Source: Eudorina sp. 2006-703-Eu-15
Taxonomy: Eukaryota > Chlorophyta > Chlorophyceae > Chlamydomonadales > Volvocaceae
Direction of reading: 5' to 3'
Length of the DNA: 64,000 nt
NCBI GenBank assembly: GCA_003117195.1
Contig: BDSI01000008.1
Span: 1,641,570-1,705,569, forward strand
This document shows, piece by piece, positions 35,401 through 46,870 of the stretch. The first letter of the stretch is position 1. Each line of letters opens with the position of its first letter. The notes under the pieces were generated by a model. The model saw only the letters and a program-made list of their open reading frames with translations. It was not told the origin of the DNA and made no database searches. The position numbers were made by a program, and so were the translations under genes.

Positions 35401-38400
35401 TTCATCCGCTACCTGGACAGCGTGGACGGCCACATTGACCTCTACTCGCGGGCGCAGGCGGCGTTCGTGCTGTCCGTCATCTGCGATGGGTTCCCCAAGG
35501 TGCGATCGAAGGGAAGTTGAGGCGAAGGGACGGGGAAAAGCGCTTGAGAAGGTGAGGGCTGGGGCGGAGGGGAAATGGAGGGGAGAAGAAAGTGGATTGG
35601 ACCAGGTTGGGGTTGCAGGGAGGCCCCTGAAGCGGCTCGGAGTGCGGAAGCGCGCGGCCATGGCTTCGAGCTTCCGTTGGTCCCGGTATGGCAGTGCCTG
35701 GGAGGGGTTCGCATGGGCGCGGTGGCGGCCTACCTGGTCCCACATCCCTGATTCCGGATTCCTGCCTCGCCTGGGCGGTCATCCGCCCGCCCGCCCGCCC
35801 GCGTCTGTCCCACCCGCAGGGCCAAGCGCTGTGTGCACACACCCAGCTGCTGACGGTGCTGCTGCGGTGGCTCCGCTCGCTGGCGCCCGTCAACATCACG
35901 TTCGGACCGGCCGGGCACCCGCTGCTGCTGCGGTGGCTGTGCCTGTGCATCGGCAAGCTGTGCGAGGACATCCCGGAGGTGGGTGGGCTGGTGGAGGCGG
36001 GCTTGGGGCTGCAGGCCGCCCGCATGCAGTTCGCGAGAAGTACCGTACCTTGGCAGTCAACGTCTTGGGAACCACTCGAGCGTCTGCGCCAGTAACTCAA
36101 TGGTTCATGGAAGCCGGATGGGCAATCGCGCGAAGGTCAAATCGGGTGCTGGCCCTATCCGTCTGGCACAGTCGCAGTCACAGCTGCCGCTGATGAAGGG
36201 GCCCTGATTTCTCATGGGAACTTAAGGGCCCTGACGTAGCTTCAACGCCGTCTAGGTGCGCGCGACGTGCATGTTGCCCGTCTACTGTGCCCGCACTGTT
36301 CCCGCACCTCATCTGGTTCCATCGCGTCGGCCCTCTTCGATTCCAACCACGTAAGTAACGACTCAAAAGCGCCCCTGACTGCATCTCTCTGTTTCGCCAC
36401 CCCTAAAACTGTGCCCCCTATCCTGTCCCGTCCCGTCCGTCCATGCGTTCCGCGCCCCCCCCCCCCGTAACGTGTGGTGTGTCAGTTCTCGCTTCACGCC
36501 ATCCGGGAGGGCGCCGCGGACATCCTGGTGCAGCTGCTGACCAGCCCGCTGCCGGAGATCCGCGCCGCGGCCATCTTCGGCCTGGCCTGCCTCGTACACA
36601 GCTGCCCGGACCCCAACGACCCCTCCCACCCCGCGCACGCGGCCGGGCACCAGCACCACGGCGGCGGCCCCGGCGGGGTGCCGGGCAGCGGCGGCCCGCT
36701 GCCCGACCACCCGGGCCTGACGCTGACGCCCTCGGAGGACCGGCTCCCCGCGGAGCGCCTCATCGCCGGGGCGGTCACGCAGGTAAGGGGTCATGTGACG
36801 AGTGTTTGATGAGAAGCCCACCTACAACCACCCGGGCCCGGATGTGACTAGTGTGTTATCAAGCAGAAAAGCTGAGCCGCGAATAAGCAGACCCGTGTCC
36901 AGCAATGCAACCGACGACTGAGACCGAGACCAGAGTTACCAATATGCCAGGGCGAAGTGACTAGTGTGTGCGCACCCTAGGTGCAGTGCCGTCCGTGACG
37001 TGTATGGAGCGATAGAGAACACCCGCCGGAATCTGCCATATCCCGGACCATACTCACCAGGAGACGGCGGCGCGTGTGCACCGCACCGCACCGCACCTGG
37101 ATGTCTCTCCCGGGCATGTTGGGTCGCAGCGCCTGACGAACTGACGCCGCATGGCCAACAATGGGATGCCACATGCTTGTTGCCCGGCAAAGTGCGGGTT
37201 GCGTCGTGAAGGTCCAGGTCCAAGGGTATGGGCGCTGGATGGCCGGGTGACCTAATCGTCGGGCGCAGGCATATCGGGCGTGTCTGCGCGCCGGCCGTTC
37301 AAGTCTTCACACGCGCACCCTCGCGCCCCGCCGCCCGGCCTGCGTGCCGTTGTTGCGTGCCAGGTGGTGTACGACCCGGCGGTGCTGGTGCGCGCGGAGC
37401 TGGCGGTGCTGTTCGCGCGCTTCGTGCGGGGCCACGGTGCGGCGGTGCGGGAGGCCATGGCGGCGCAGCAGCGCCGGCTGGAGGAGGCGGTGGCCCAGGT
37501 GAGCGCGTCTCAGGACTCTCAAGGCGATGCGGTTACCGGTATGTGCTGTGCTGTGCGCCGGTCTCTCTCTGCGACACTGCGAGGTTTCAGTGCTTCGATG
37601 ATAGCCGTGGCCCATGCGTTCCCATGCGGTGGCGCGCCGAGTGAGGTGAGGTTAGATGAGGTGGCCCTCTCCTCTGCGCATCTCTCCCCCGCGCCCGTGC
37701 TCGCGTGTGCAGGCACGTGCGATGGCGGGGGTGTCCGGCGATGACGGCGGAGGTGGCTACCGGCCGCGATCCAGCCCAGGCCACGGGCAAGAGGGTGAGT
37801 AGCCGCAGCGTCGATCCGGCTGGCAGGCACACATCCTGTTCACCGGCTCCCGCTGGTCAGTCAAGCGAGGGGCACGTGGGAGCCTGCGCAAATGTCGTCA
37901 AATGTGTGTGTCAGTAGCGGGTATTCCCGGACCCGGTGGGCCTCCTATGGGTGTCAATATGGAAAAGAAGCACGCTAGCCTCGTCAGGGTGGGGTCGTCT
38001 GGACTGCAGTGAACCTGCCTGGCGCATGGAACGGCATGGAACCGAGGCCGGTCACACGCCGTCGGGTGTGTTTGCCATTCGTGATGTTCGCGCAGGTGCT
38101 CCGGGGGCCGCATGGCCTCCTGGGGCTGCAGGCGGCGGCGGGCAGCGGCCCCCGGCGGGGCCGCCGGGCGGCCCGGGTGCTGGCGGCGGGGCGGGGCCGC
38201 AGGACGGGGCGGCGGGGGGCCCGGCGCAGCAGCAGCAACAGCAGCAGCAGGTGCTGTACTCCAAGATCGCGGAAGCCATCACCATGCTGGCGCTGGACCC
38301 CGCGCCCAAGGTATGTGGTGCCGAGCCCTTGCTGACGTTGGAGAGTGGACGATGGGAGGCGGCCCGTGTGGTCCCAAGGCCGTGCCATTGCGGCGCGAAC

Positions 38401-41400
38401 CCACGGAAGGAAAGAGGGAGGATTTGGCAGGGGTGTCCCGGTCAGGGCAGGCCTGGGCGGGTTTGCGCCACATGGGTATTGGCAGGGGTGTTGGGTCCAC
38501 GACGGCGTTCGGGTGCCGGCCGCTGGGGATGCAGACCTTCCCGCACACGTTCCTTGCACACCGCCTCCCCACACAGGTGGCCCGGTACGGCCGCGACGTG
38601 CTTCGGATCACACAGTACGAGCTGTCCTTCGCGGCCACCGGCGGGCCCTATGCCACCGCCAACGGCAGCCTGTCGCCCCGGCGTGGAGACACGGCGGTCG
38701 GTGAGTGCTCAATCAGGGCCTTATGGCTTCCCAGAAGAGTGTGGCAAGCGAATGGGCATTTTTGGAGTGCACATCAAGACGCACTGCACGGCACTGCACG
38801 GCAGAACAGGAACCGGAAGCCCCTGGGGGCACACTGACAAGGCGCGGTTCGACGCGTGAGGGTGCATGCCACTCAGCCCCACCCTGCCCTGCCCTGCCCT
38901 GCCATGACGTGCTGTCCGTGCTCGTTGCCCCGACTCAGCAGGCTCATTCGCCGCCAAGCTGAAACCTCGGTCGTGGCGCAGCAGCTTCACCATCGGTGGC
39001 CTGCCCAACCTCTCGCGCATCTCCAGCGACCCGCACGACCCGCACCACGCGGGCTCCGCGGCCTCGTCGTACAACGCGTCCAGCTCCGTACCCGGCGCGG
39101 GCGCGGCCGCCGGGGGCGGCGCCTCATCGGGCCCTCCGGCTTCCATGATGCGGCGCATGCCGGCGGCGGGGGCCGGCACCGGAGCGGGCGGCAGCGGGGG
39201 CGCGGCGGCCAGCGCCGCCACCTCCACGTCGGCCTCGCCGCCGTCACCCGGCAGGGATGTGCCCCTGGCGTACAGCAGGCATCCGTACACGTTACGCACG
39301 GTCGCAGGTAGGTCGAGGCCCAGGTCCAGGCCCTAGCGGCTTGCCAGTTTCTCAGCTCAGCTGTGGGTCTGGGTGCGGATTCCCGACGTAAGAGGCGGCT
39401 TTAGCCGTCCAGACTGTGAAGACGGGGAGGGCACCCCGTGGCGGGCTGTACATCGACAGCGGGCGGTCGCGGGCGGGGCAGAGCAGGGACAGTCACCAAG
39501 ACCAGTCACCAGGACCACGGTGTGGTCCTCGTCAACCTGCCTGTCCATGGGGGCCAAGGCAAATCTCCACATGTCAGTCGTGGTGGGGATGGGAACGGGA
39601 GCTCCACCCTGGCAGCTGGGGCTGCTTGTCCTGGACATGTCCCTTCTTACCTCTGATGGTGACCCCCTCCCGACATTGGCTGCGCCTGCTTATGCCGTTT
39701 CCACGCGAGACAATCGCCTTGCGGTCGCATCGGCCTTCGCGATGGCGCACGTCCCGCAGCCGGCCTACCGTGTGAAAACGAAACAGTGAAGGTCGGCACA
39801 GCAGCTGTGCAGTATCCTGTCCATTACGGAACTCATGACCAGTCCAGCGCCCGTGGCGGTATGCCCACGCAAGGATGCATTCCATTCTGAATGGACCCTC
39901 GTACTCTAGCAGCGGTTTACGTCCGCCGGGTTTTCCTGACCTCCCTGCAGACCCGCAGTACATCGGTCCCGGAGCCGCGGCTTCCAGCGTTGGTGGGCTG
40001 AGCGACTACGACGCGACGCACCACGGCGGGCACCACGGCTTCGGGGACACGCGGGCGCATGGGGGCTCGGGACTGGCGGGTGCCATGCTCAGCGGGCAGG
40101 TACGCGGATCACTGGGGCTGCGGCCGGAGACAGGGCTGATGAGGCGGTTGTGGCAGTTGTGGGGCCAAGCGAGGGGACCGCGGCACTAGAGCCGGCAGCG
40201 CTCGTGCAGGCACCGGGGATCGAACGGGGTCGCGTGCCGGGACATGCCCGCGGGAGGGTGCCCGCGTGGACGCGGGCAATTGAGTTACGGTATTTTGCGG
40301 GTGGAGGGTGTTTTAAGGAAGATGGAACCGCGAGAGGGTGTTTTTAAGGAGGAGATCCGCCCGACCGATACCAAGTACCAATATACTTACCATGTTTGCC
40401 TGCGAATGGGAAACCATAAAACAGCAACAAGGGAGCCGCGCCACCACCGACAAAATTGCAAAGCAAAACAAGATCCGGCAGGATATGGGCGACCCAGCAT
40501 TACCCAAACCAAATTATACTAGTGACACAGGCACGCGGAGTTGTGGAGATGTAGGCGCCGAAAGAATCTGAGCATTACGCACCGCTATACCGCCTCCCTG
40601 AATCCATCGAACTCAGCCGCCACTTAAGGACATGGCCCCGGGAAGCTCCGGGAGCCATGGTAGCTGTTGCCGTCATGGCAAACTTAAGAGCAGCAGACGT
40701 AGGCCGCGGGCGGGGAGCAACACGGATGGGAATTTTGACGTCGTCAATGGGTGGGCACTTAGGGCCCCATCGGAGCTACGACACCGCCTGTAATGAGCCT
40801 TGCCGCGCCCACGGGCTGGGAGCCTTGCAGTCATTGCAGGCCTTAAAGAACAATCGCGGTGATCGCTTGTAGTGGCAGGCGTCTTGAGGGATGCTCTGCT
40901 GGGCTCTTCGGATCCGTGCGTCGCACACTTTTCGAGGGACGCGTCGCCCGGCTCCCCATGTGCGTGCGTCCCATCCCACACGCGCCCGCCTGCTGCGTTG
41001 ATCGGGTGCCCGCCCCGTCTGTGCTGTAACAGGACGCAGCGATGGCGGGCGGCTTACCGGGTGGCCCCCCGCCGGTGGCGGTGCCCAAGAGCCTCATCTA
41101 CGGCCTGTCGTGCGAGTACTTCAGCCGCCCGATGCTGGAGCCGCAGGTGGGTGACTGCTGTACACAGTGCCCGTCATGCAGCGCCGGCATGTCGATTCAC
41201 ATCAAGCAAGGGGATGAAACACCTACGTTCCTAGGGCATGCTAGACGCCGCGCTTCCGTCCCCGCATCCTGTGGACTCGACAACAGCTGGTCCGACGCCA
41301 CCTTGGTGCCCCCTCCCCGCCGGTTTGCTTTCTGCTCCACACCAGTCGTCGGCTTGGCGGGAATCTGACGGCGCCAAGTTGTGTCCTTGGACGGCGCCGG

Positions 41401-44400
41401 TGGACCCGGAGCGGAAGGCGCGGCGGCGAGCTATGATGGACGTGGCGGCGGCGATTTCGAAGGCAATACGGACCCCCAAGCTGCGCGAGCAGGTACATGG
41501 CTTCTTGGGACATGTGAATGTGTCCGCATGACTCCGTGACGCGTTTCTCGGCTGTGGAAACAGGTTAGGATTGTTTGGCAGTGGATAGGGCAGGATAGGG
41601 CAGGGTAGGGCAGGATAGTGAGTAACGAGGCAGCGGACCATAGTGTGAGTTCTGTAGTCAGTATGATGGTTGATGGGTGGATTTTAAGCGCCCACGCCGG
41701 CTGTTCCACGGCATCTTACGACTGAGCCCGCGGGAACCTCCCCGGCTGCAGCTGTAGCTGCAGCAAAAGGCAGCCCTGCCCTCCTGCCCTGCTCCTGGCC
41801 ACTTGCCATGACCTGTCGCGGCATGCGAGCTCATCTTCGCCTCGTTCCTCTCGCTCCCTTTCACGCTTCTGTTCTTTTTCCTTGCACGCCCGCCAGCTGC
41901 ATTCGATCGAGTCGGGGCCGGAGCCGGTCTCCGCCCTGGCCTTCCACCCCTACCACCAAGTCCTCGTGTCAGCGGATGTGCGGGGCATGCTCAAGGCGCA
42001 CACCTACCCGGACAACAAACTGCTGAACAACTTCCATGTCACCAACGGTGAGCACACGTCCTGTGGGTGGCGGACTTGGGGTCGCACGGCGATCGTACAT
42101 CGTTGGGACGTGTGTGAAGCGAGGGAACCAGGCCAACCCAAAATGTGTACAGTGGCGTTGACTAGAAGCGATACCGTTTCCGGATGGGCGGCTTGGGGCT
42201 GGTTGACACGGTTGATACTGCAGATCCTTGAATATCGCGTTGGTTGCCGTGAGGGCCCGGAACTTGCTGTCTGATGGATGGCCCAAGGGAGCATGTATGC
42301 GCCTGAATCCATCATGTCGGGCAGTCGTTGCATGGGAGCCCCGCAATAGTATGCCTAAAAGAATCCTCACTGTGTTTATCGTGTTGCATCAGCCGGGACG
42401 CTGATGTATCCGCCTGCTTCCCGCCTGCACCCCGCCCGTTGTGTCGACCGGTCGGTCGCATCCTGCCGTTTCCGCCGAGCCCAGGTGCGCCCCAGGCCGA
42501 GTCGCGCACCTCGCTGCCGTCGCGGGTGGTGTTCCTGCGCCACATCAACGAGGCGGACGGGCCGCTGCTGATGGCCGGCAGCGCGGACGGAGCCGTGCGC
42601 GTGTGGCGGTCCTACCTCAACCAGGGGGAGCAGCGCATGGCCACAGCGCTGCAGGTAGGCCCGACGGGTCCGGGATGAGATTCGTGCCCGGCCCCTGGTG
42701 CCCCGGTTCCTGCCCCGTGTCTTGGCAGGGTCGGGCCGGTCCTGGGGTTCGGCCTGTTCCCGCCGGGGTGGGACAGAGGGGGCGGCAGCACCAGCAGCAG
42801 CAGTAGTGCCGCAGGGGTGACCGACAGTGTGCCGCTGGGAGGGTAACCAGCTGAGGGCTGGTTCGGTGCGTGCCGGGGTAATTTTTGGATTCGGGGGCTC
42901 GTTCAGGTCTGGGCATCTGAGGATGGGTCTTTCTATTGTACGATGTATGGCTGGAGCCGCCCGTTGGATCGCGTTGCGGATCGACGCCTAGGTTCCCGCG
43001 GTCAGCTGCTCGTACATCTGTCAGCGAGGGGTCCCCCTCAACCCTCCTGGATGCGCCGAGAGGCTTTTAGCTTGCTTGCACACGGCCATGACTCGTCCGT
43101 CGCCTATCACCCCAGAGACATGCAGTATCGGGCCCCCTTGGCTGACCACTCCTGCTGCCGCCGCCTGCCCTCCCTGGCGCACAGGCGGTCTCCATCCACC
43201 TCGTGCCAACCTTGTCCTTCCCGACCGTCTACAACTGGAGCCCCTCGGCTTGCCACCTGTTCGCATCCGGCGGCAAGCAGCCCGACTACATCTACGTCTG
43301 GGACCTGCTGCGGGAGCACTGCCATTCGGTGCTGCCGCTCACAGGTGCCACCGTCGGCGCCGTGGCGGCGCCGGGCGGGGTCGTGCCGCCGGGCGTCGGG
43401 TGGCCGTCGGCGGGCGCCGGCGGCCCCATCCCGGGCGGCGCCGGGGTGGAGCAGCTCCTGCTCAGCGTCCTGGACCCCAACCTGCTGGTGCCCGTCTGCA
43501 CCGACGGCACGCTGCGCCTCTTCGATCTGCGGGCCCCCGCGGCCCCCCGGATGGTGCTGCAGCCGATGGGGAGGTCCGCGCTGGCGGGCTCGGTGCTGGA
43601 GCCGGGCGGCCGGCAGGGCATGGTGGTGGTGGCGTCGGAGAAGGGCGAGATGCGCTGGATCGACCTGCGCGGCGGCACGGGCGGCGGGCCGGGCGGCGCG
43701 ACCTCCATCGCGGCGCCGGCGGAGGATGCGGTCAACGGGTCCGGGATCGCGGCGGCGTCGGATGGCGCGCACACGTACAAGACGGTGCAGGCGCACACCA
43801 AGGGCGGCGTGTGCGCGATGGCGGGGCACACGTTGGCGCCCCTGCTGGCGACGGGGACCACCTCGCAGGTAGCGAGATAGGGAGAGGGGGCTCTACGTAC
43901 CGGCAGTGGCAGGGCGGTCGCCGAGCGGCCGGTCCCAGCGGGTTGCCCATGCGCGGGTTGCCCATGACGCACGGTCGTCCTGACCGGCAGCGACAGTTGC
44001 GGCGTCCGGAGTACTTACTGTATGTGCGGGACGCGAGTGGGTTACTGTCCGTTGCTTCTGACGCGTGCAAGCGAACCTGATCAGAGCTTACGTTCCGTCG
44101 CTGGCATTGCGTGTTTGGGCTCTCGTGTACGTAGCCTGGAGCACATGCCGTATACTGCTGAAATCAGATACCACTGCTGAGCTGCACTGCCACCCCCTGC
44201 ATACCCCGCACCGCCGCCGCCGCCGCCGCATGTGCAGGTGGTCAAGATCTGGACCGACGACGGTGACGTGGTGGGCACGCTGCGTCCCGGCAACAGCTCC
44301 AACCTGCTGGCGCCCCATCGGGTGGGCCCCGTCACAGCCATGGCGTTCCACTCCTGCCAGCCGGTGCTGGCGGCCGCGGGGTTGGACCACTGCACGGTGT

Positions 44401-44456
44401 ACGAGTTGTACGACCCGGGTGCCGCCGACCGAGCTGCCGTGGCCGCGCGCGGCTAG
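29464..44456 (+). CDS. RAPTOR: RAPTOR, regulatory scaffold subunit of TOR complex 1
   Basis: Exons: 29464-29643, 29860-30088, 30439-30557, 30994-31116, 31421-31534, 32014-32163, 32591-32788, 33344-33548, 34086-34180, 34489-34692, 35368-35499, 35820-35978, 36486-36782, 37364-37498, 37713-37794, 38096-38310, 38577-38700, 38942-39307, 39951-40099, 41033-41146, 41346-41492, 41897-42047, 42485-42654, 43185-43868, 44238-44456 (1,586 residues). Raptor recruits substrates to TOR kinase with LST8. Residues 61-471 are the RNC, caspase-like domain: [11 protein letters not shown] carries the His, YVLDCSAAG the Cys, then [21 protein letters not shown] repeats follow at about 472-780 ([23 protein letters not shown]), a Gly/Ala/Gln-rich spacer at about 781-1092, and WD40 repeats to the end ([22 protein letters not shown]). 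The first exon's donor (GTAGGT) and the exon 12-13 junction are the weakest points. One intron is GC-AG. Confidence 0.95.
34181..34488 (+). other. GC-AG intron in RAPTOR
   Basis: The exon before ends in LPIVLQ and the exon after begins [12 protein letters not shown], which is continuous in animal Raptor. The only donor that gives this junction is GCGAGT, with a normal CGCGCAG acceptor. All other introns modelled here use GT-AG. Confidence 0.8.
36851..36958. repeat. Dispersed repeat, copy 1 (inside a RAPTOR intron)
   Basis: About 108 bp starting GTGTGTTATCAA and ending GGGCGAAGT matches the segment at 62873-62980 with only a few substitutions. It lies in the intron between exons 13 and 14. 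A preceding stretch at about 36803-36840 (TGATGAGAAGCCC) resembles sequence at about 63289-63330. Confidence 0.85.
40190..40285 (-). other. Pol III box-like sequence in a RAPTOR intron
   Basis: On the minus strand this carries GTTCGATCC, matching the B-box consensus, and upstream TAACTCAATTG, a weak A-box. No cloverleaf stems form, so it is not a tRNA gene. It might be the decayed head of a SINE; chance similarity is possible. Confidence 0.25.
41578..41622. repeat. Short AGGGCAGGAT tandem repeat
   Basis: Four imperfect units of about 10 bp lie in the intron between RAPTOR exons 21 and 22. Confidence 0.7.
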
Positions 44457-46168
44457 TGAGCTGGTTGCAATCACTCGAGTGGCTGGTGGGTTGGTGTGTA
44501 CCCCAGGCGGCCGGGCGGTGGTGTGCCGGGCCCGCGCGCTGCTGTGAATGCCCTTCAACTTGAAGTTTGGGCGTTGGCCGCTGCCGGCATGGGAACGGGT
44601 GTGTGTGGTTGGATAGACGATATACTTGGGAGTTCGTCTTGCGATGTGCTGTACGACGAACCGCAGGCTGCACTGCGTATGAAGTGCAGCGACTTCTTCC
44701 CGCGACAGTTTGCGGTTCTTGGATGTATACATGCACGGCCAAGGACTGAGCAGCTGGTGGAAGTTGGGGGTCTGGCTGCGCGGAGGGCGGGGCCTGTTTG
44801 ACGCACGGGGGGCAAATTTTCCATCCTGCCTGCCTGGCTCTCGGAAGGGAACCCATGGTACCTTGACCGCGCTCCGTGGGCGGTGGTTCCGCGCACGCAT
44901 ACATATACGTATAGTAGCCGGACAATATTGATGCCGGTTGCGTGTACGGCGCGAAACGCCGTACGTGTTGGTGTTGGTGTACGGAGACGGAGCGGTGTGG
45001 CGCCGTCGGGAAAAAATATCTCGGTGTAGATTCAGACGGGATATGCCCAGCCACCGCAGTGCCTAGGTACTGTAGCATCAGTGATGGTGAGGACTGGGGG
45101 TTAGTCGTCGTCTCCCCGAATGCAACCCTGAACCCACCTGAATCCTTGTATGAGATGGGTGAGGGAAGGCTTGGAGGTGAACAGGCGAAGTCGGCTAGCG
45201 GCTACATGGGTGCAGTAAGCAGAGGAAGAAGGCGCAGCGGGGTTGCCGTTGTCGGGGCGGAAACAAGATGATATCCCAGCGGTATGGCAGTATGGCGTCT
45301 TGAGCGTGCTGCTGAAGTGCAAAGCCATCCTGGCTCGTCGATCAAGCGCGCGTTCTCACGTTGGCTCTTACCTGCTCTTACTCGGCTGGGTCGCATGTCG
45401 TTAATTGCATTCGGGCCGACCGAGGTGTAGTCATCCCGACGGAACCAGCTGCGGCACCGGGGAGGAATCACAGAGAAGCTTTCAGCTCTTGGCCGTGACG
45501 GGCCGGTGAAGGTGCGGGGATGCGGCCAATCCGCACGCCCGGCGCTTGCTTCCCTGCAGCTGTGCTATGCATCGTCGTCGTTCTATTGGCGGTCGGTTGG
45601 TGACGACAGGGGATCCTGCTTGACCTGGAGCTGCCGTCCTCTGCTGTAGGCAGGGCTGCGTTGGTGGTACCCGAAAGCTCGAAGGCGCCTCATCTCGTCA
45701 ACCCCCAAGGACTGAGCACCCATCCAATACCGGCCAACACACCAGGTTACTTGTGTGCCAGGATTGCCTCACCTGGAAACCGCACCAGACCCGCTGGATC
45801 ACTTGCCGGGGAGGGGACCGGGATTCGAACCGCGGCTGTCTGGGCAGAATGCCAGAATTAGACGACCGCTTTCACATCATTCCGCCATTGTACCATGGAC
45901 ATTGCACACAAGACGACGTGACGGTGACCTCTGCATCAGCGCTGCCGAGACGTCGACCGCAGGACCGCGCACTGCAACGTCTCCACCCCCAGAACGCCAT
46001 CTTGTGACGTACCCGGTCGGATTGCAATTCAAGGTAGGGAACGGTACGTGCCCCCCCCCCCGAGTCGTCGTCGTGCTGCAAGTCGAAGTCTCATGGGGTG
46101 ACACGGGAGGGCATCTGCCGGCTGGTCCAAGGCATGCTACAACACCTTGAGGAAGGGGGCATGTTGAC
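44457..46168. other. Region downstream of RAPTOR
   Basis: This should hold the RAPTOR 3' UTR and the upstream region of a probable small gene. I see no TGTAA signal and no exon with clear coding bias. A tRNA-like sequence on the minus strand is listed separately. Confidence 0.45.
45808..45869 (-). other. tRNA-like sequence (tRNA pseudogene or SINE head)
   Basis: Read on the minus strand it has a perfect B-box, GGTTCGAATCC, a plausible A-box region (GTCGTCTAATTCTGG) and an anticodon-type hairpin with stem TCTGG/CCAGA around an 8-nt loop containing TTC. The T stem is mismatched at two positions and no acceptor stem pairs, so it is not a functional tRNA. It is best read as a degenerate Glu-like tRNA or the promoter head of a tRNA-derived SINE. 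Confidence 0.45.
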
Positions 46169-46633
46169 ATGTCGGCCCCCGAAGGTTCAGCCGCTGCCCC
46201 GCTGGTGCAGGGGCCCCGCACGTCACCGATGGGGGGGGTTCCATTTCAGCACCGCGCTGACCGTTCCTGCCTCTCGCCGCCAGCCACTCTTTCAGCTGGT
46301 GCCCAGTAAGGATCTCTGGAGCCCTCCCGGGAGTTATTGCGAAGTCGTTCACTGCCGCTCCCGTCTGCAACTTGTAGTCGTCTCCAGCGCCAACACCTTC
46401 CGTACACACGCGGCCGGGCATGCGTATCCGTCATGACATGTACGACGCACGCCCGACCGACCACTGAGCAATCCCCGCGCAGGGCGGCACCAGGATTGGC
46501 AAGCCCCGCTTCTCCGTAGCCCCGGCTTCCCTCCCTCCCACACCCAGTCCCAGCAGTTCAGGCGTATGCTCAGTACGTACGCAAGTGCGCCACGCTCAAC
46601 CCCGAGAAGTACGACTGCGACGCATTCGCCTGA
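46169..46633 (+). CDS. Probable small gene; 3' exons supported, 5' part uncertain
   Basis: Two exons join in phase 0: 46483-46515 (GGTRIGKPRFS, acceptor CCCCGCGCAG, donor GTAGCC) and 46562-46633 (AYAQYVRKCATLNPEK, then YDCDAFA and a TGA stop, after acceptor CAGCAGTTCAG). Codons are almost all G/C-ending and the peptide looks like a conserved terminus rich in Tyr, Lys and two Cys. Upstream, an ATG at 46169 begins MSAPEGSAAAPL, and a mini-exon may start after the CGCCGCCAG acceptor ending at 46284, but these joins are weak. The stop lies 237 bp from the convergent stop of the next gene, a normal spacing. The protein is probably under 100 residues. I do not recognise the family; a small organellar complex subunit is possible. 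Confidence 0.45.
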
Positions 46634-46870
46634 AACCAAAGCGCGTGCCCCCATCTCGCCCAACACCGTGCGTGCCCCCCCCCCCCCAATGCAAACATTG
46701 CAGCGTGCATTGCAGCAGCAGCGTGCATCCGATTGGTCGCGCCGCAGTCACCTCGCGCGGTCCGTCACCTCGTTGCGGTCCGTGCCTCCGTCCCCATTCC
46801 GGTTCCCAGCTCATTCGTTTCGACAGCACTTCGCCCAGGGCTACGCATCTGCCGCCGTACCGCCGCCGCA

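Noticed and set aside
45808..45869. A functional tRNA-Glu gene
   Set aside because: There is no acceptor stem, the T stem has two mismatches and the anticodon loop has eight bases.
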